Positions 35,870 through 48,423 of a DNA stretch of 64,000 nt are shown piece after piece; positions within the stretch are counted from its first letter, which is position 1; each line of letters opens with the position of its first letter. The notes beneath the pieces are model-generated. The model was not told the origin of the DNA and ran no database searches. It worked only from the letters and a program-made list of their open reading frames with translations. Where the stretch lies: contig NC_072895.1 of NCBI RefSeq assembly GCF_027943255.1, positions 70,806,001 to 70,870,000 on the forward strand. Direction: 5' to 3'. Source of the DNA: Anastrepha obliqua (Eukaryota; Arthropoda; Insecta; Diptera; Tephritidae). Both the position numbers and the translations under genes were made by a program.

Positions 35870-38740
35870 TATATACAATATATTTTTTTTTGCTGTAATT
35901 TATGGCTTCCTTTATGAAATACCGTTTAATCCACGCAGCTGCCTCGTCTGGGTTTTACTATTGCATATTCTACCGAATCAACTTTCCAAAATTGTATTCA
36001 CGGTTTCGTGCTTCAAAAGCTCAAATCAAAAAATCTGAATCATTTCTGAATTGCCCACACTAAAGGATCTGTCTCGGTAGTCCACAGCATGAGAATTGAG
36101 GCGACTAGTCATCAGAACTTCAATTCATGTATATGTTTATCCTTATAACAGTAATACATATATGCAATTGCTTTGATGAAGAAACTTCGAATTGCTATAC
36201 GCTAACATAAAAGCGACCAAATCAATATTTACCGATTGAATCAATTGATTGAGCAAAATTTCATTCTATTCAACGACGCAGCACTTCCCTACTTTACGAA
36301 TACGCTTTAGCAGTAATACGAGATGAAGCAGCCAAACATATTATTGGCAAATACTTTACAACAGTCAGCAGAACCTGCATGTGCTTGTAGTAGTTATTTC
36401 TTGAAATCCTTTACTCCATCAGCCCCACTGACTGTCTGCTAGACATACTTAGTTTCCTTTTGCCTCCAGTTACTTCATAGTACTTATACAATACTTGGTA
36501 AAATTTCTTTGTTTGACCGCTTCGCTGACTTGCTGACTGACTGCACAGCTCGTTTGAAGCCATTCAACCAGCAAATACTTAGTTTATCGCGGCGTTATCG
36601 ATTATATGTCGATTGCATGACGAGTCCTTTCCTTACTGACTTAACGCATTTTTTGTTGCCCTTTTCCCATTCGCATTCGCATTTCATTACCGCTGCCTGT
36701 ATTTTCCTACGGTAATAGTTTGTTTCTGATTGTTTTCTGTCGATAACGAGTTTTTTTTATATTGGGCAAACAAAAGTAGTCAAATTGCTCATTTTGTGTT
36801 TATAGTAGAATGGAGAAGTTTTGTAACGCGATTGCTGCAGCAGAGGCAGAGGCAGAGAGCTTATGTAACTCTTGTTTATGGTGGGAGGGTGAGTGTGGTG
36901 ACTATACACACATTAACAAATTAAATTGGAGTGTGAAAGTAGGGGAGTGTTTTCAGTTACAAACTTACCACTTTGACTTCGTTCCTGCGCAAATGCAAGC
37001 TATCCTTTTCTGTCGAAAAGAAAAGCGTTACATTTGTAAATTACTTTTGTCTGATAATTTCCAACAATTTTTTCGCTTGAAGGAATGGTTGATCAGTCGA
37101 CGTTGTGCAACTGTTCCGGGAATATAACTTCTTTTTTAGAGGATAATGAGAAAATGAGTACGCATTAGTCGATTAAAAAAATGATGTTACATAGGAAAAT
37201 GATCTATAAAAATTTTGGAAAGAAAATTTAGTCTTGGTTTGAAATTAGAATTTCGAACTTCAAAAGTCTTTGAAAACAAAGTTTGCTTTAATATGGAAAT
37301 AGAAGACCAAATGATCAAAAATGTATGGAATAATTTAAAGTCTCACTCTCAATATTCCATTAGAAGCACGGTTATCCTTCGCCTCTAAAATAAAAAGAAA
37401 TTAACCAGTTCTTACATTCAAAAACCACAAAACTGTAATTGCTTCCATTGGCCGATTTTCGTCATAGAAACTCTAAACCTATCAAAAGGTGGCCGTCTAC
37501 AATCTTCCTTCTCACACCCATCAGAAAGAAGTAAACTCTTGCTGACGTTAGGCAAACGTGATCTGCGGGCAATTTTTGGTCAGACCCTTGAACGAGTAGT
37601 TTGGGCATGAGGTTCTAATTTATATGAAATGAGATATGTCGACTAACCGTACCACTTTACAATAAAAAAGATTTTTTAGACTGAACGTGGAGGTCCGTTT
37701 TTAGCAGGTAGCTCTAGTTTCCCAATTTTATTGACTTTTTTCTATGCCCCTTAAGTTTTTCAGCGCAATAGGCCATTTTTTCCTTCAAAGCTTTACAAAG
37801 AACTGGATGAGTAAAATTTACTGCACCCGGTGTAGTTATTCACAAACCCATCCAGTTATAGCGGCAGTATCAATTATTTTGGAAAAAATTGGATCACCGA
37901 TACCGGTAATATCGCTTTGAAGTTTAATATCAGCGAACATCTGCACCAAAATTGGGTCGATCGTTAAAAGTTTGCACGCTACCGTGACTGGAGCAACATT
38001 TTTTTAAAATCTTTTTGTTTTGAATTTAAAAGGGTTTTTGTCCGCTACTTGTTTTCAAAAGGATAATCCACACAGCACAAGGGTAATTAATATGCATCCC
38101 AAGAATCAATTTGGTACTTAAATTTTTTTAAACGGTTAATTTTATGTGGAGGTCGGCAAACGAAAAAATTAATTCAACGTGTATATTTTTCCTACACTCA
38201 CGCAATATAAAGCCGTTTATTGTGATCCAAAATTTTAAAAATTTGTATGAAACTTATCGCGTGCCAGAAAAGCACCAACAGAACGATAGCTCAATTTCTT
38301 ATCAACTCGAAAGGAAGGGCCTACGCTTGATGGGGCCAACAAATGTCTACCAAGGGCACCGAATGTTGAGAGATATATAGCAATAAAAAGCACTTTCTCC
38401 ATTTTAGTCTAGCGCTGCTTAGATAAAGGAGGCGTTATTATTGGTCAGATATATTGACAGTGGATCGGAAACTTTCTCTTTCTCTTAATATATCTCTAAA
38501 ACTCATTTTCTTAAAAAATATTTCTTCAAGCGTTATTAATTCATAGCCTAAACACAATCCAAATTGGACCATAAATAAATTTGTTTGGGATATTTAGCCA
38601 CTGCTATCTGGCTAACTTATATATACTTATGGAGGATAAAATATATGTAATTTGTATATATTTTCGATACCAACCCAGTGAGCTCTTAACTAAGATTCGT
38701 ACCTGCATTTGATGTTCAGTATATGCCGGTTTGTAAATAT
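35870..38740. other. spacer
   Basis: No element ends, conserved coding or RNA gene recognised over 2.9 kb. An open stretch at 36810-37127 (105 codons, AEAEAES near its start) has no recognisable motif and is probably chance. Confidence 0.4.
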
Positions 38741-38741
38741 T

Positions 38742-39745
38742 AGGTTGGGGAATAAGTTCGTAGCGTTTTTACCGAAGACTTCTATTTAAACAAAAAACAA
38801 TAATTATATCAATAGGTTAATCAACTATATATTCGCTGTTGCTATTTACAACCTCTCGATCAATTTGTTGATGCCGCACCTCCAAAAATCGCCTGGTCTG
38901 GTGTTAAAGAAGTTGTTGAGCCAATTTTTAATGGCTTGACAGCGAGTGACTAAGATGGTAATCGGTCGATGCAAGGTGCGAAGAATACGGCGGATGCTAA
39001 AGGATCTCCTATTTGAGCTCTTGGAGTGCGGCTTTGACAACTTTTGCAACATGGGGCGTGGCGTTGTCGTGAAAGAGTATAATTTAACCACGTCGATCAG
39101 GTCTTTTAGGTCGAATATCCTCATTTAAACAGTGTAGCTGGGAAATGTAGAGCTCCTTGTTGACCGTGGTATTCTTTTCGAGCATTTCTCAGTGCACTAT
39201 GTCCTCCCAGTCCCACCAAACACATATGGTGATCTTCTTTGGATGAAGATCCGGCTTGACTCTCGTTTTTGGCGTATCTCTTGGAGCCACTCACTCCTTT
39301 CTTTGCTTCATGCTGATGTATAGGCACCATTTCTCATCTCTCGTGACGATTCGGCACGAAAAGCGCGGTTTTGACCGCGTGCTGCTCGATTGCAGGCGAG
39401 ATGCTGAGACGCAATTTGAAGGTGACCTTCTTTGTTTTTTTCGTTGGGCTCCCAATTTTTCGGTAAATCGGTAAATCCCATTGAATGAAGATGATTGGGA
39501 ATCGTTTTATGATCGCAGTTCATTTTCTCCGCCAATTCACGACTGGTTTGGCGACTGTTCTCCTTCAAAAGTGATTTGAGACGTTCTTCATCGAATTCAG
39601 AAGGGCTTCAGCTGCGGGACGTGGCATCGATGCCAAAGTCGCCATTTTTGAACTTTGCAACCATTTCCGTGCTGTGGACTCACCTATGACAGTTTCTCCA
39701 TGCACATCGCAAATGTCTCGGGATACTTCGATAGCTATTTGACCT
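38742..39745 (-). mobile_element. mariner (mellifera/irritans-like), degenerate
   Basis: The left edge TTAGGTTGGGGAATAAGTTC resembles the outer repeat of mellifera/irritans-type mariners. Minus-strand coding remnants in order: STARKWLQ near 39670, NSRQTSRELAEKMNCDHKTI (39568 onward), LQIASQHLACNRAARGQ, MVPIHQHEAKKGVSGSKRYA (39330 onward), MCLVGLGGHSALRN, and at the C-terminus RPGDFWRCGINKLIERL (near 38900-38846). Many frameshifts; the catalytic Asp motifs are obscured. The matching 5' repeat was not found near 39750, so that end is truncated. Confidence 0.75.
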
Positions 39746-40050
39746 GCCCAACTTAAAAAATTCCGTTATTTATATATGATAATAAAAAATTTACCTGTCG
39801 ATGAATGAAATTTATATTTATGAGGAATTTCTTACTGATTGAATAACTTCATTAATGAGTAGAATTAAATATTAATTGGACGCATCCGTTCGCTATGAAA
39901 TACACGAACATTACGAACGTATTAATGTTTCATTAAAAAAATATATTGAATAAGTGTATTTATCAAATACCAGGCACAATAATGCCATACAAATGTGTAA
40001 GCTTATTAATATTCACTAAATGTATATGTATGCACTTGAACAGCATGTAG
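39746..40050. other. spacer
   Basis: Nothing recognised. Confidence 0.4.
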
Positions 40051-40910
40051 TAGGGATGCCAATCCCGGTATTTTTTAAGTCTCGAAAATCCAGGAATTAT
40101 TGGAAAATAGTCTCAGAATTTTCGGAATTTCTATTATCTTACGAGAAATGTGAAATGGAGACAGGGAACCCTTTTTTTATAGCAAAAATAAAAACCACTT
40201 TGAGATTACAACACTTTTGTAGTAGAATTCAGATGGGTTTCCTGTGTTCAATGATCAATTTTTTACATAAATGAAATAAATACTTATATTTGTGTTGTAT
40301 CAAGCAATATGTACACATGTACATATATATATGTAAATAATAAAATTATGACCTGACTTTACATTCTAGGTTCCACCCATATTAAAAAAGTTTTGTCCTG
40401 CACAAAACGAAGTCAGAATACTCTTCTGCTGTTTATTCACAGTTTTTAGGAGCTAGCGATAAAAGTTAAACAGCTATGTCGAAAAGATGTGATCAAGTTT
40501 TGCAAGCATCCAAAACTATCGTATTATTTTGCAAGTAGAAATCACAGGAGTCTTCAAGTTGTTTTGGCCAGAGACACAGGAGTAACTTTACATTTTAATT
40601 TGAATGAGAGCTAGCGACTGACTTTAGCGGTATGTCAAATGCAAAAGGTCAAGATTCCGAATACCTTAACATAACAAACTATTGTCTATTGTTTTGTTAC
40701 TAATGAAACCATTTCCACTGTAAATAAAACGCTGTGGTTAAAACCGATTTATATATTACTTATAATATGGCAGGAGAGTTTCTCGAACAATATTGATGAC
40801 ATTTTTTTCACTAAGTGGTTGCAAAATAATTAATACCTAAATCCAGGTACAAACCCCAAAATTTTGGAGTTGTAATACCGAAATTCTGAAAATCTCGGGA
40901 TTGTAAAAAT
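40051..40910. mobile_element. possible hAT-type non-autonomous element, decayed
   Basis: TAGGGATGCCAATCCCGG at 40051-40068 looks like a hAT-type terminal repeat common in insect MITEs. A decayed inverted counterpart (GAAAATCTCGGGATTG) lies near 40890-40905. The pairing is imperfect, no 8-bp target duplication was found, and no transposase is encoded. Confidence 0.3.
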
Positions 40911-40934
40911 TTATATTAAAAGAATGTATTTATT

Positions 40935-42215
40935 CCTGCCATAAGTTATGTTACAAGTTAAGTCCGTTATCGATATTTTTTAGATGGATAGAATTTACAA
41001 GTGGCTTGCACTTCGACCTCATGCTCTTTTGTGCCCTTTAACTGTTACAGATATGAACTTATAATACTTTTGTAATGAAGTTAGTTTAACAAAACTTTTA
41101 CTTAATCTCCATTCACCTTCACTTAAACCATTTGCTTTCACACAAGCCTTCAAACGATTAGGCCATTCAGCTATTGCAGCACGCACGGCTTCCATAGATA
41201 TCAACGTCGCTGCTCGAACCAAAGATTGTTCGAGACTCTCTGAATTTCTGTGAGATTTTCGATAGGCCATTTTCTCCAATTTTCTGATTACAAACTGTAA
41301 TCCAATGGATTTAGATCTGGACTTCCAGACGGCCAATCTTCTGCGGCTATGAACCCAGGAGTATTGATTTTTAACCACTGCGGGGTGGTTTTTACCTTAT
41401 GGACTGTATGGAAATCTTGCGGGAAGATCCAACGCTATTCATTGAAGAGAGTACTGCTCCACTGTTTACCACTCATTCTGAGACACTATCCTGGTACACT
41501 TTTGCACCGGTCTCAGCTCGTTCTTCGCAGAAATAAAGAGGTGTGACGCCTTTACAAAACACTGCCCATCAAAACATTGCGTAGGCTGGATGATGGCCAC
41601 CCTGAGCCCTTAGAACATTTTTTGCGTCTTTAGAAGTTTTAGCATAGATTTTGTCGTTTTGCTTATTTAAAACTTCATCAACAGTGAACATTTATTCGTC
41701 TGAGAAAAAAATGGCCGCGTCCCACCGAAGCAGCTGCTTCCATCATGACCAGTTCAGCGACGGAGGGGTTTCATGTGGAGGTAATCTCTAATTAGCCTTG
41801 GCATGGATTTGGTCGATACATTCATTTCCCTCGACAGGATTTTGTGCTTTCTAAGGGGATTTCTGCGAATTCTTTCTCGAACGGCTTTTAATGCTGCACT
41901 GGTTCGAACCACGCGAGGACGACCTGTTTTGTGCTGTTTCTTATTTTGGGAAAAATGATTGATCGTTCGGTAAACAAACATTCTCGAAATATTTAGTTTT
42001 TTCAGCAATTCGTAAATTTCACTTGCACTTTCACCACATTTTTGTAGTGCAATGCGATTTTTCTTAGCTCCCCATTTCACTGTTAACAACCTAAATTTGT
42101 CACGAAACTGAGTATAATTTATAAGTTGGCATTGCATATGAACAAAAGCAAAAATAACGAAACTTACCTCGTTGGTGCTTCCTAAATTTGTTCTATGGCC
42201 AATAATTAGAGGCAC
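40935..42215 (-). pseudogene. maT-type (DD37D) Tc1/mariner transposase remnant
   Basis: Minus-strand pieces: WGAKKNRIALQKCGESASEI and LLKKLNISRMFVYRTINHFS (42080-41950), TGRPRVVRTSAALKAVRERI, and LSREMNVSTKSMPRLIRDYL (helix-turn-helix region). The catalytic part survives in shifted frames at about 41720-41290, where a PQD is followed 37 residues later by the Asp of SGSPDLNPLDY, the spacing of the maT family. The tail LVRAATLISMEAVRAAIAEW (41220 onward) is the C-terminus. Several stops and frameshifts. Ends not located. Confidence 0.75.
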
Positions 42216-43296
42216 CTATTTTATTTATTTTATTTTGCTTTTAATTAATTTTTTATCGAGATTTTTGTTATTTAATTTTTTAGCATGAGACACTTATTCT
42301 TCGAGATTAGAATTTTGCGTTATTGTAGTTTTTTAATTTTTTTCATCATCGTTCCTGTATAAAAAAGTTAAAATTATACTTTTTTAATAGAACATTTTTT
42401 TAACATTTGTGTAGGGAACTAAAAAGGAAATTAAATAATATCGATCTACGAATATTTTGCTTATGAAAATATTTTTTTGTTAAAAAGTACTTGCAAATTA
42501 CTCTGTTATCGGTTTTTCAAAATGAATCACTTGCACATTCTGATATTTTACCCCCTTGCTCAAAAGTGACGCTTTTTTTTTGGAAAGGTGTTCGCGTTTC
42601 ATTATTGCTAAATATATATTTATAGATTAAAATAGTTTGAATTATGTTAAAAGGTTGATCGTCTTATAAAAAAATAGGAGTTCATTTTGTTTAACAATAT
42701 ATGAAGTTCAGGAGGTAACATCAAGAACATTTCTTTTGTTTATTTACTGTGGTCATCCTAATGTACATACAGATATTATATACATAGGTATATAATTCAT
42801 ATTAAAATGTATCTACTATTTACTTTGAATACATTAAATAGTTGCTCGCATCCTTTCTGTAGTAATAATGCTGAATACATACTATAAATTTGGAATTGTA
42901 AATGACGCAGCGCATAAATAATGCAGGCACATTTACATATGCGTATGTAGACTTTAATTTGTGGTCAGCGCATTTGCAGTGAAATGGAAATTTACGACTA
43001 TTATATGCGCTCAGTAATCGCAACGACTGCACAGAAATAATGCAAATTTGCATAATAAGCAGAATTGTACTCGTACAACAAAAACTCTTGCGAAATGAGG
43101 AACAATGAGGTAATTTCATCTACAAATTTGCTCAAGAGTTGTATGTACATATAATTATGCGAGTGTATGTGAGTATGTGTGTCAGTAACTTAAGTATAAT
43201 ATTAAGTATAAACTTATCAAATTTATTGCCCTTTAAAGTGCTTTGCTTCTTTTTTACTTTTTTCTCATTTTTCTACATTTCTATATAGAATTTCCA
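42216..43296. other. spacer
   Basis: No gene or element recognised; AT-rich. Confidence 0.4.
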
Positions 43297-43690
43297 TCAA
43301 GTTAAAGGCTGGCGTGTGCTGCTATGCCTTGAATTTGTTCTTGCATTTAGCTCTGTTGTGAATTTATCCATCCGATGGTCCAAATTTTCGATGACGCTGA
43401 GGCATAATTGAGGTTCTATGCCGTTAATGTGCCGAATTATCTCATCCTCTAGCTCTTGAATTGTTGCTGTCTTATCGACGTACACTTTTTCTTTCAAATA
43501 ACCCCAAAGAAAGAAGTCCAACGGTGTCAAATCACATGATCTTGGCGGCCAATTGACATCGCCGCGACGTGAGATTATTAGGCCTTCAAATTTTTCGCGC
43601 AAAAGAGCCATTGTTTCGTTAGCTGTGTGACAAGTGGTACCGTCCTTTTGACTCTTACTATAAAATGCGACTCTACTCTGCGACAATCTA
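43297..43690 (-). pseudogene. DD41D mariner-like C-terminal fragment
   Basis: Open on the minus strand (43686-43297). KDGTTCHTANETMALLREKF holds the second catalytic Asp, and SRRGDVNWPPRSCDLTPLDF ends with the third, 41 residues between them. FLWGYLKEKVYVDKTATIQE and the C-terminal ENLDHRMDKF follow. This is the spacing of rosa-type elements. N-terminal two-thirds and both ends are missing. The reading frame is clean over 120 codons, so it is younger than most fragments here, and its sequence differs from the element at 57.3 kb. Confidence 0.78.
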
Positions 43691-45610
43691 AACTATGATA
43701 TATACTAAAGTTGTTTCTATATATCCGGTTTTGCAGCCATCTAAGTTTCGTTTTTACTCATCTATGCACATCAAATTATATTTAGCTAATTGAAAGCTCG
43801 AAATTGATTTTTTCTTTTAAAACTTGCCCTGTTTCTCATAAAAATGGAAACAACACAGCTATTCTTCAGTTGTGAACTAATGGAATAAATTTCCAAGAAT
43901 ATCAAAACTCCAATTTTTTATACTGCCCTTCATTTATGTATTCATGTAGATCACTCGTATTTTAAAATGTCATTGGGACCGACTGATTGGAAGAGCTGAA
44001 AGTTGCGAGTATTTCATGCGCCTGCTAGGTACCAGTTATAAGCTGAGGTGGAGTAGCAAGAAAAATCAAGTTATCACTTTTTTCTATGACCTGATTTCAA
44101 TGAAGTTAAGCCTAAGCTCTCAAACTGCGAAGTTCTCATAAGCATTCTTTTCACAGTTTTGGTGGCTGGATTAATGGATTGGAGCGGATAAGGACTCGTA
44201 TTTTGTGAGACCAACTTTACTCCCATATAATCTTTGCAAGCAAATCAATTCTTCTCTTCCTTGAAATCCACTAGGTAAAATATGTTATCAACTGGTAACA
44301 TTTCGACTATCTCACGTTATTAAGTGGCTTTTTATTTGTGGAGCAATGGCGCGAAATTTTTAACATTCTCTCTTATTCAAGCGAGTCGCTACAGACTTGA
44401 GCTCTTTAAGCAGGTTTTTTTCTCCCCTGCCTATATACCTATTTTGCCAGCGGCATAGGTAATGAAATCTGCTTAAAATCTCAGCGAAAACAAAAAAATA
44501 TATAAATAATATAAATAAAAAATTTACACCGCCAATGATTTAATAGTTTCCCAGTTTCTATTAACTGTCTCCATTCTTTTTTTCGTTTGAGTAGTCATGG
44601 TAAACTCGGTAAACTCTACAATATCGTAGAATCTTGGCTTTATCAGTGTTTCTGATAATTATGCATGTACAAGCTATGTATTTGTTCACTTCCAAATCTA
44701 TCGGTATTTTAAATACTTTTTGATTTTAAATACTGTTTACCAACGAGCCCAAGAAGTAGCTATTTTTCTGGGATCGTTATCATGCCTACACGATTTCAGT
44801 GAAGGATGTTTGTTTATTCCACCAGTTAAATCTCAGCATGGAGCTTTTTCCCCTTATCATTGTCGAGACTTTAGCAAACGCGTTCACGTCCCATGCGCTG
44901 TTCTTTTGTTAGGTTTCACACGCCGTTTCAGAAGGTTCGCGCAAGTTCTTTATGATTAGAACTCAGTATCGTTGCATACTCTTCATTGATGAGTACACTT
45001 TATACTTTTAGTATTTGTAAGCCATTTGGGAAGAATAATTTCCTCGTATATGTAATTTTGAATATCCGCTAAGTCACCAAGATAAGTTTTTTATAATTTT
45101 TCCATTCATATATTTAGGCGACAAGCTTCGAAAAGCAAAATATTTACATAATATTTTGAGCGACATGTGGTGAGGAGCAGGACATTTGTTTTTATACATT
45201 AAGATGTTCTGAATTTTAACCTAAACACAATAAAATAATGAAAAACCGAATTTATTTCACTTTCAAAAGCCCTTTACCCAAATTTTCAACATTGAATATG
45301 TATATTTCATTATTATTAATTTTTGTTTCTTAATTCTTTTAATTTACTTCTTATTTACTCAAACTTAAAAATAAATTAATTTTTAGAAGAATTGACAACA
45401 ATGTCCAAAATATTTCGATCAATTTACATGGAAGCACTCATATGGATGTACGTGTGTACAATTTTTACTGGAGAACAAAATGCTCGGTTTCGAATGCGTA
45501 TTCTGCTTTGTTTCATGCTTCGTTAAGTGTTTGGCCTCATTTTTTCTCCAATTAGTTCTGAACGTCTTGATGTTGTTACTTAAGCTGGGTGATGTATATA
45601 TAGATTGAGA
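43691..45610. other. spacer
   Basis: Nothing identifiable in about 1.9 kb. Confidence 0.4.
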
Positions 45611-45611
45611 C

Positions 45612-45735
45612 CCCCTCCGAACAGCAATTAGCTTTTTTTTAATGGCAGGAATTCACTCGGAAGTTTGGCATGGCCAACGTTATTGGAAAAACCCATTTGG
45701 TGTTTCATGGACAGAGTATCAGTCTCAGATAATAT
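45612..45735 (-). mobile_element. old SINE fragment
   Basis: The reverse complement shows GAAACACCAAATGGG, TTTTTCCAATAACG, GGCCATGCCAAACTTCCGAG, ATTCCTGCCAT and CTGTTCGGAGG in the same order as the SINE body at 45781-46127, but diverged. It lies in opposite orientation just upstream of the young full-length copy. Confidence 0.5.
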
Positions 45736-45780
45736 AAGAAAATTGGCAATACGAAATTTAAAGTGTGTAATAATAAAGTG

Positions 45781-46127
45781 GCGGCCGCCGTAGCCGAATG
45801 GGTTGGTACGTGACTACCATTCGGAATTCACAGAGAGAACGTCGGTTCGAATCTGGGCGAAACACCAAAATTAAGAAAAACAAAAAAAAAAGGAAAAACA
45901 AAAAACATTTTTCTAATAGCGGTTCCCCTCGGCAGGCAAGGGCAAACCCCCCCGAGTGTATTTCTGCCATGAAAAAGCTCCTCATAAAAATATCTGCCGT
46001 TCGGAGTCGGCTTGAAACTGTAGGTCCCTCCATTTGTGGAACAACATCAATACGCACACCACAAATTGGAGGAGGAGCTCGGCCAAACACCCAAAAAGGG
46101 TGTACGCGCCAATTATATATATATATA
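45781..46127 (+). mobile_element. full-length tRNA-derived SINE with 13-bp target duplication
   Basis: TAATAATAAAGTG occurs at 45768-45780 and again at 46128-46140, a perfect target duplication. The 347-bp insert starts with a tRNA-like head. A unique body follows (TCTAATAGCGG, CTCGGCAGGC, TATTTCTGCCATGAAAAAGC, TTCGGAGTCGGCTTGAAACT, CCATTTGTGGAACAACATCA, GGAGGAGGAGCTCGGCC, AAAAAGGGTGTACGCGCCAA), and it ends in a (TA)n tail, not poly(A). It encodes no protein and must use a LINE's reverse transcriptase. This is the best reference copy of the family in the window. Confidence 0.88.
45791..45854 (+). promoter_or_regulatory. internal RNA polymerase III promoter of SINE (A and B boxes)
   Basis: TAGCCGAATGGGTTGGT (45791-45807) fits the A box and GGTTCGAATCT (45844-45854) the B box of tRNA genes. 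Spacing is like a tRNA with a long variable arm. No usable cloverleaf closes, so this is a SINE head and not a tRNA gene. Confidence 0.7.
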
Positions 46128-46140
46128 TAATAATAAAGTG

Positions 46141-46893
46141 CAAATACATTAATTATTACTAACTCTTTATTTATAATAGCCCATGTGACTACAACGCTTG
46201 CATTCCCTAAAGTGAGCTGTCAAATGCACATCAAGTGCTTATGTGGCGTCAAAAAAGTGAGGATATATGTTTATGTAAAATTATATTTTATATTTATTTA
46301 TATATAGGGCGTATGAAATATTCGTATGTCGCAGGTGAAATTGTCTGCCAAAATGTATGCCCATACAGATGTACGTATATAAATGCATGGTGGTGGGCAT
46401 TCGAATGTGTATATACTAAGTATTAGATATTAATATGCCATCGTTTGACTGTCCTAACCTTCGCAAAGTATTTAGCAGCTTGTTTTGTGGAAAGTAAATT
46501 AAATTAATTATCTACCTCTGCCTAAGGGAATTTCAAATTTAACTTTTATATTTAGAGGATGTGCAGGCAAGAGGATGTATGAGGCGTCTAATGGTTGAAT
46601 ATTTTACTAAATATTGCTATGCATTCCCTTTGAGCAGTTTATTTGTTTACTGAATTATTTACTTACAAATGAATTATAATTATAAATAATTAAATAGAAC
46701 AACTTAAACCGCATGGTGTATATTTTCCTATTTATAACAATGATATGAGTTATTTGTATAATTTTAAATTCACAAGTTTGATTGGGAATTTGAAATTGGT
46801 GGGTATAAAAAGTTTAATATAAAACAATAAATAGCGTAGCACACACATATTTGTTTAAAGACCTAAAATCTATTTTTTCCTTAATTACAATAA
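46141..46893. other. spacer
   Basis: No feature recognised. Confidence 0.4.
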
Positions 46894-47980
46894 TCTATAT
46901 ATATAAAATTCAAATTATGTGTGTATCTATAGATCGACTTGCGTCATCAACCGATCGTAACCAAATTTGAAACACGAACTGGATACCTTACCGGGATGGT
47001 CATGGGCTAAAAAATATTTTGATATATATAGGGGGCGTGGCACCTGCCATACAAATGGAATTTTTTACAGTCCATATCTCTGGAAGTATTTAGGCAAGAC
47101 AACTGAAATTTGGTAAGAGATTATATAAGGTTAATACCTAACACCTGCATGAAAACTGGTGTTAGCTAGAAATGGGGCGTGACACCTCCTATGCAAATGG
47201 GATTTTTCATACTGCATATCACTGGACGCATTTATGGTAGAATACCAAAAATTGGTAAAAAGTTTAATGAAGTTAGTATTTAGTACTCCTAGAAAAAATA
47301 TGAGCTTAGAATGACGATGTAAATGTCATTAATTCCAAAATTCAAGAAATACTACCACGAACTGTCACAACTTATCATTCCATTGACATAGTCGTCGAAG
47401 AATCCCAGGCTGTTCATTATCCCGTTGAGTTTCTTAACTCCTTGGACCCATCAGGAATTCCTCCTCATCGACTGATGCTTAAAAAGGGGGCCATGATAAT
47501 TATGCTGCGTAATTTGGATCCTCCACGTTTATGCAATGGCACAAGGCTAATCATCACGAAACTTTTACCGAATGTTATAGAAGCTATGGTTTTATCAGGA
47601 AATTTTGAAAACCACAAAGTTTTCATACCAAGAATTCCAATGATACCGACGGATATACCTTTCAATTTTAAACGCCTTCAATTTCCTATTAAACTGGCTT
47701 TCGCAATGTCCATAAATAAAGCTCAGGGACAATCATTAGCTGTAGCAGGAATCAATCTAACCAATTCATGTTTTACCCATGGCCAATTATATGTAGCCTG
47801 CTCCAGAGTTGGCGCACCGAAAAACCTTTTTATTTATACTCAAAATAATATAATAAAAATTGTCGTTTATCCGATCGTTTTAAATAATACATAAACTGAC
47901 TTAAAAAAGTTAAAGTTGTTTTATTTACATTGCATACTTTTTGATAGAGATGTGGGATGAAACCCACGGGTATATGCTAG
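46894..47980 (+). mobile_element. Helitron family 2, deletion derivative with perfect ends
   Basis: Begins TCTATATATATAAAATTCAA after A 46893. Ends with the hairpin GTGGGATGAAACCCAC, then GGGTATATGCTAG, followed by T 47981. Ends and A|T insertion are textbook Helitron. Of the coding region only the helicase C-terminus remains; Rep and most of the helicase are deleted, with the junction near 47310. End sequences differ from the copies at 25.8 and 59.7 kb, so it is another family. Confidence 0.85.
47310..47893 (+). pseudogene. Helitron helicase C-terminal segment, open reading
   Basis: An uninterrupted reading frame of 193 codons from the deletion junction to the natural stop: NDDVNVINSKIQEILP, ESQAVHYPVEFLNSLDPSGI, KGAMIIMLRNLDPPRLCNGT, RIPMIPTDIPFNFKRLQFPI, FAMSINKAQGQSL, FTHGQLYVACSRVGAPKNLF. 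These are the last helicase motifs of the PIF1-like domain in Helitron Rep/Hel proteins. No stop has accumulated, so the internal deletion is probably recent. The fragment lacks the ATPase Walker motifs and cannot unwind DNA by itself. An internal ATG (47442) exists, but expression is doubtful. Confidence 0.75.
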
Positions 47981-47981
47981 T

Positions 47982-48421
47982 TTATAATATTATAATTTAT
48001 ATTAGAATATGTCGCTTTCGAACGCCGTTGGTTTTATGAGAGTTTTGATCCATCGGACCAAACGGTAATCACCAACCACAGCCGGTTTTGTGTAACGGAC
48101 ATGGATTTACATCCAGCCCAAAATTAGTAATTCAGAATTAATGCATAATACGTATATAATGTTCTACTATACCCTACTACAAGAAATATTAGATGAAATG
48201 AAAATCTTTTCGTTTTTCGCTAGAAGTCTTCGGTGAGCCACATCTAAAGATGTATCGGTTCATGCGAAATACGGTTTTAAGGTATTATTTAAGAAAAACA
48301 TTTGCATTTTTTTATAAAGACGATTGCATACCAATTAAACGAAGTGTCTTGGACATTGCAGCCAAATTAATCTATTTGAGATGTGTTGAATGTTAAAAAT
48401 AGAGTTTTTTAAAGTGGAATA
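47982..48421. other. spacer
   Basis: Nothing recognised. Confidence 0.35.
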
Positions 48422-48423
48422 TA

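Noticed and set aside
36810..37127. 105-codon open frame starting MEKFC
   Set aside because: No recognisable domain, repeat of GCAGAG codons near the start, no splice or promoter evidence; treated as chance.
42130..42180. GTAAGT as an intron donor in the maT remnant
   Set aside because: The sequence upstream does not resemble the family's N-terminus, so there is no protein-level support for splicing.
45781..45860. tRNA gene (A and B boxes present)
   Set aside because: No closing acceptor stem or cloverleaf, and the same head recurs attached to a shared body: it is a SINE promoter.
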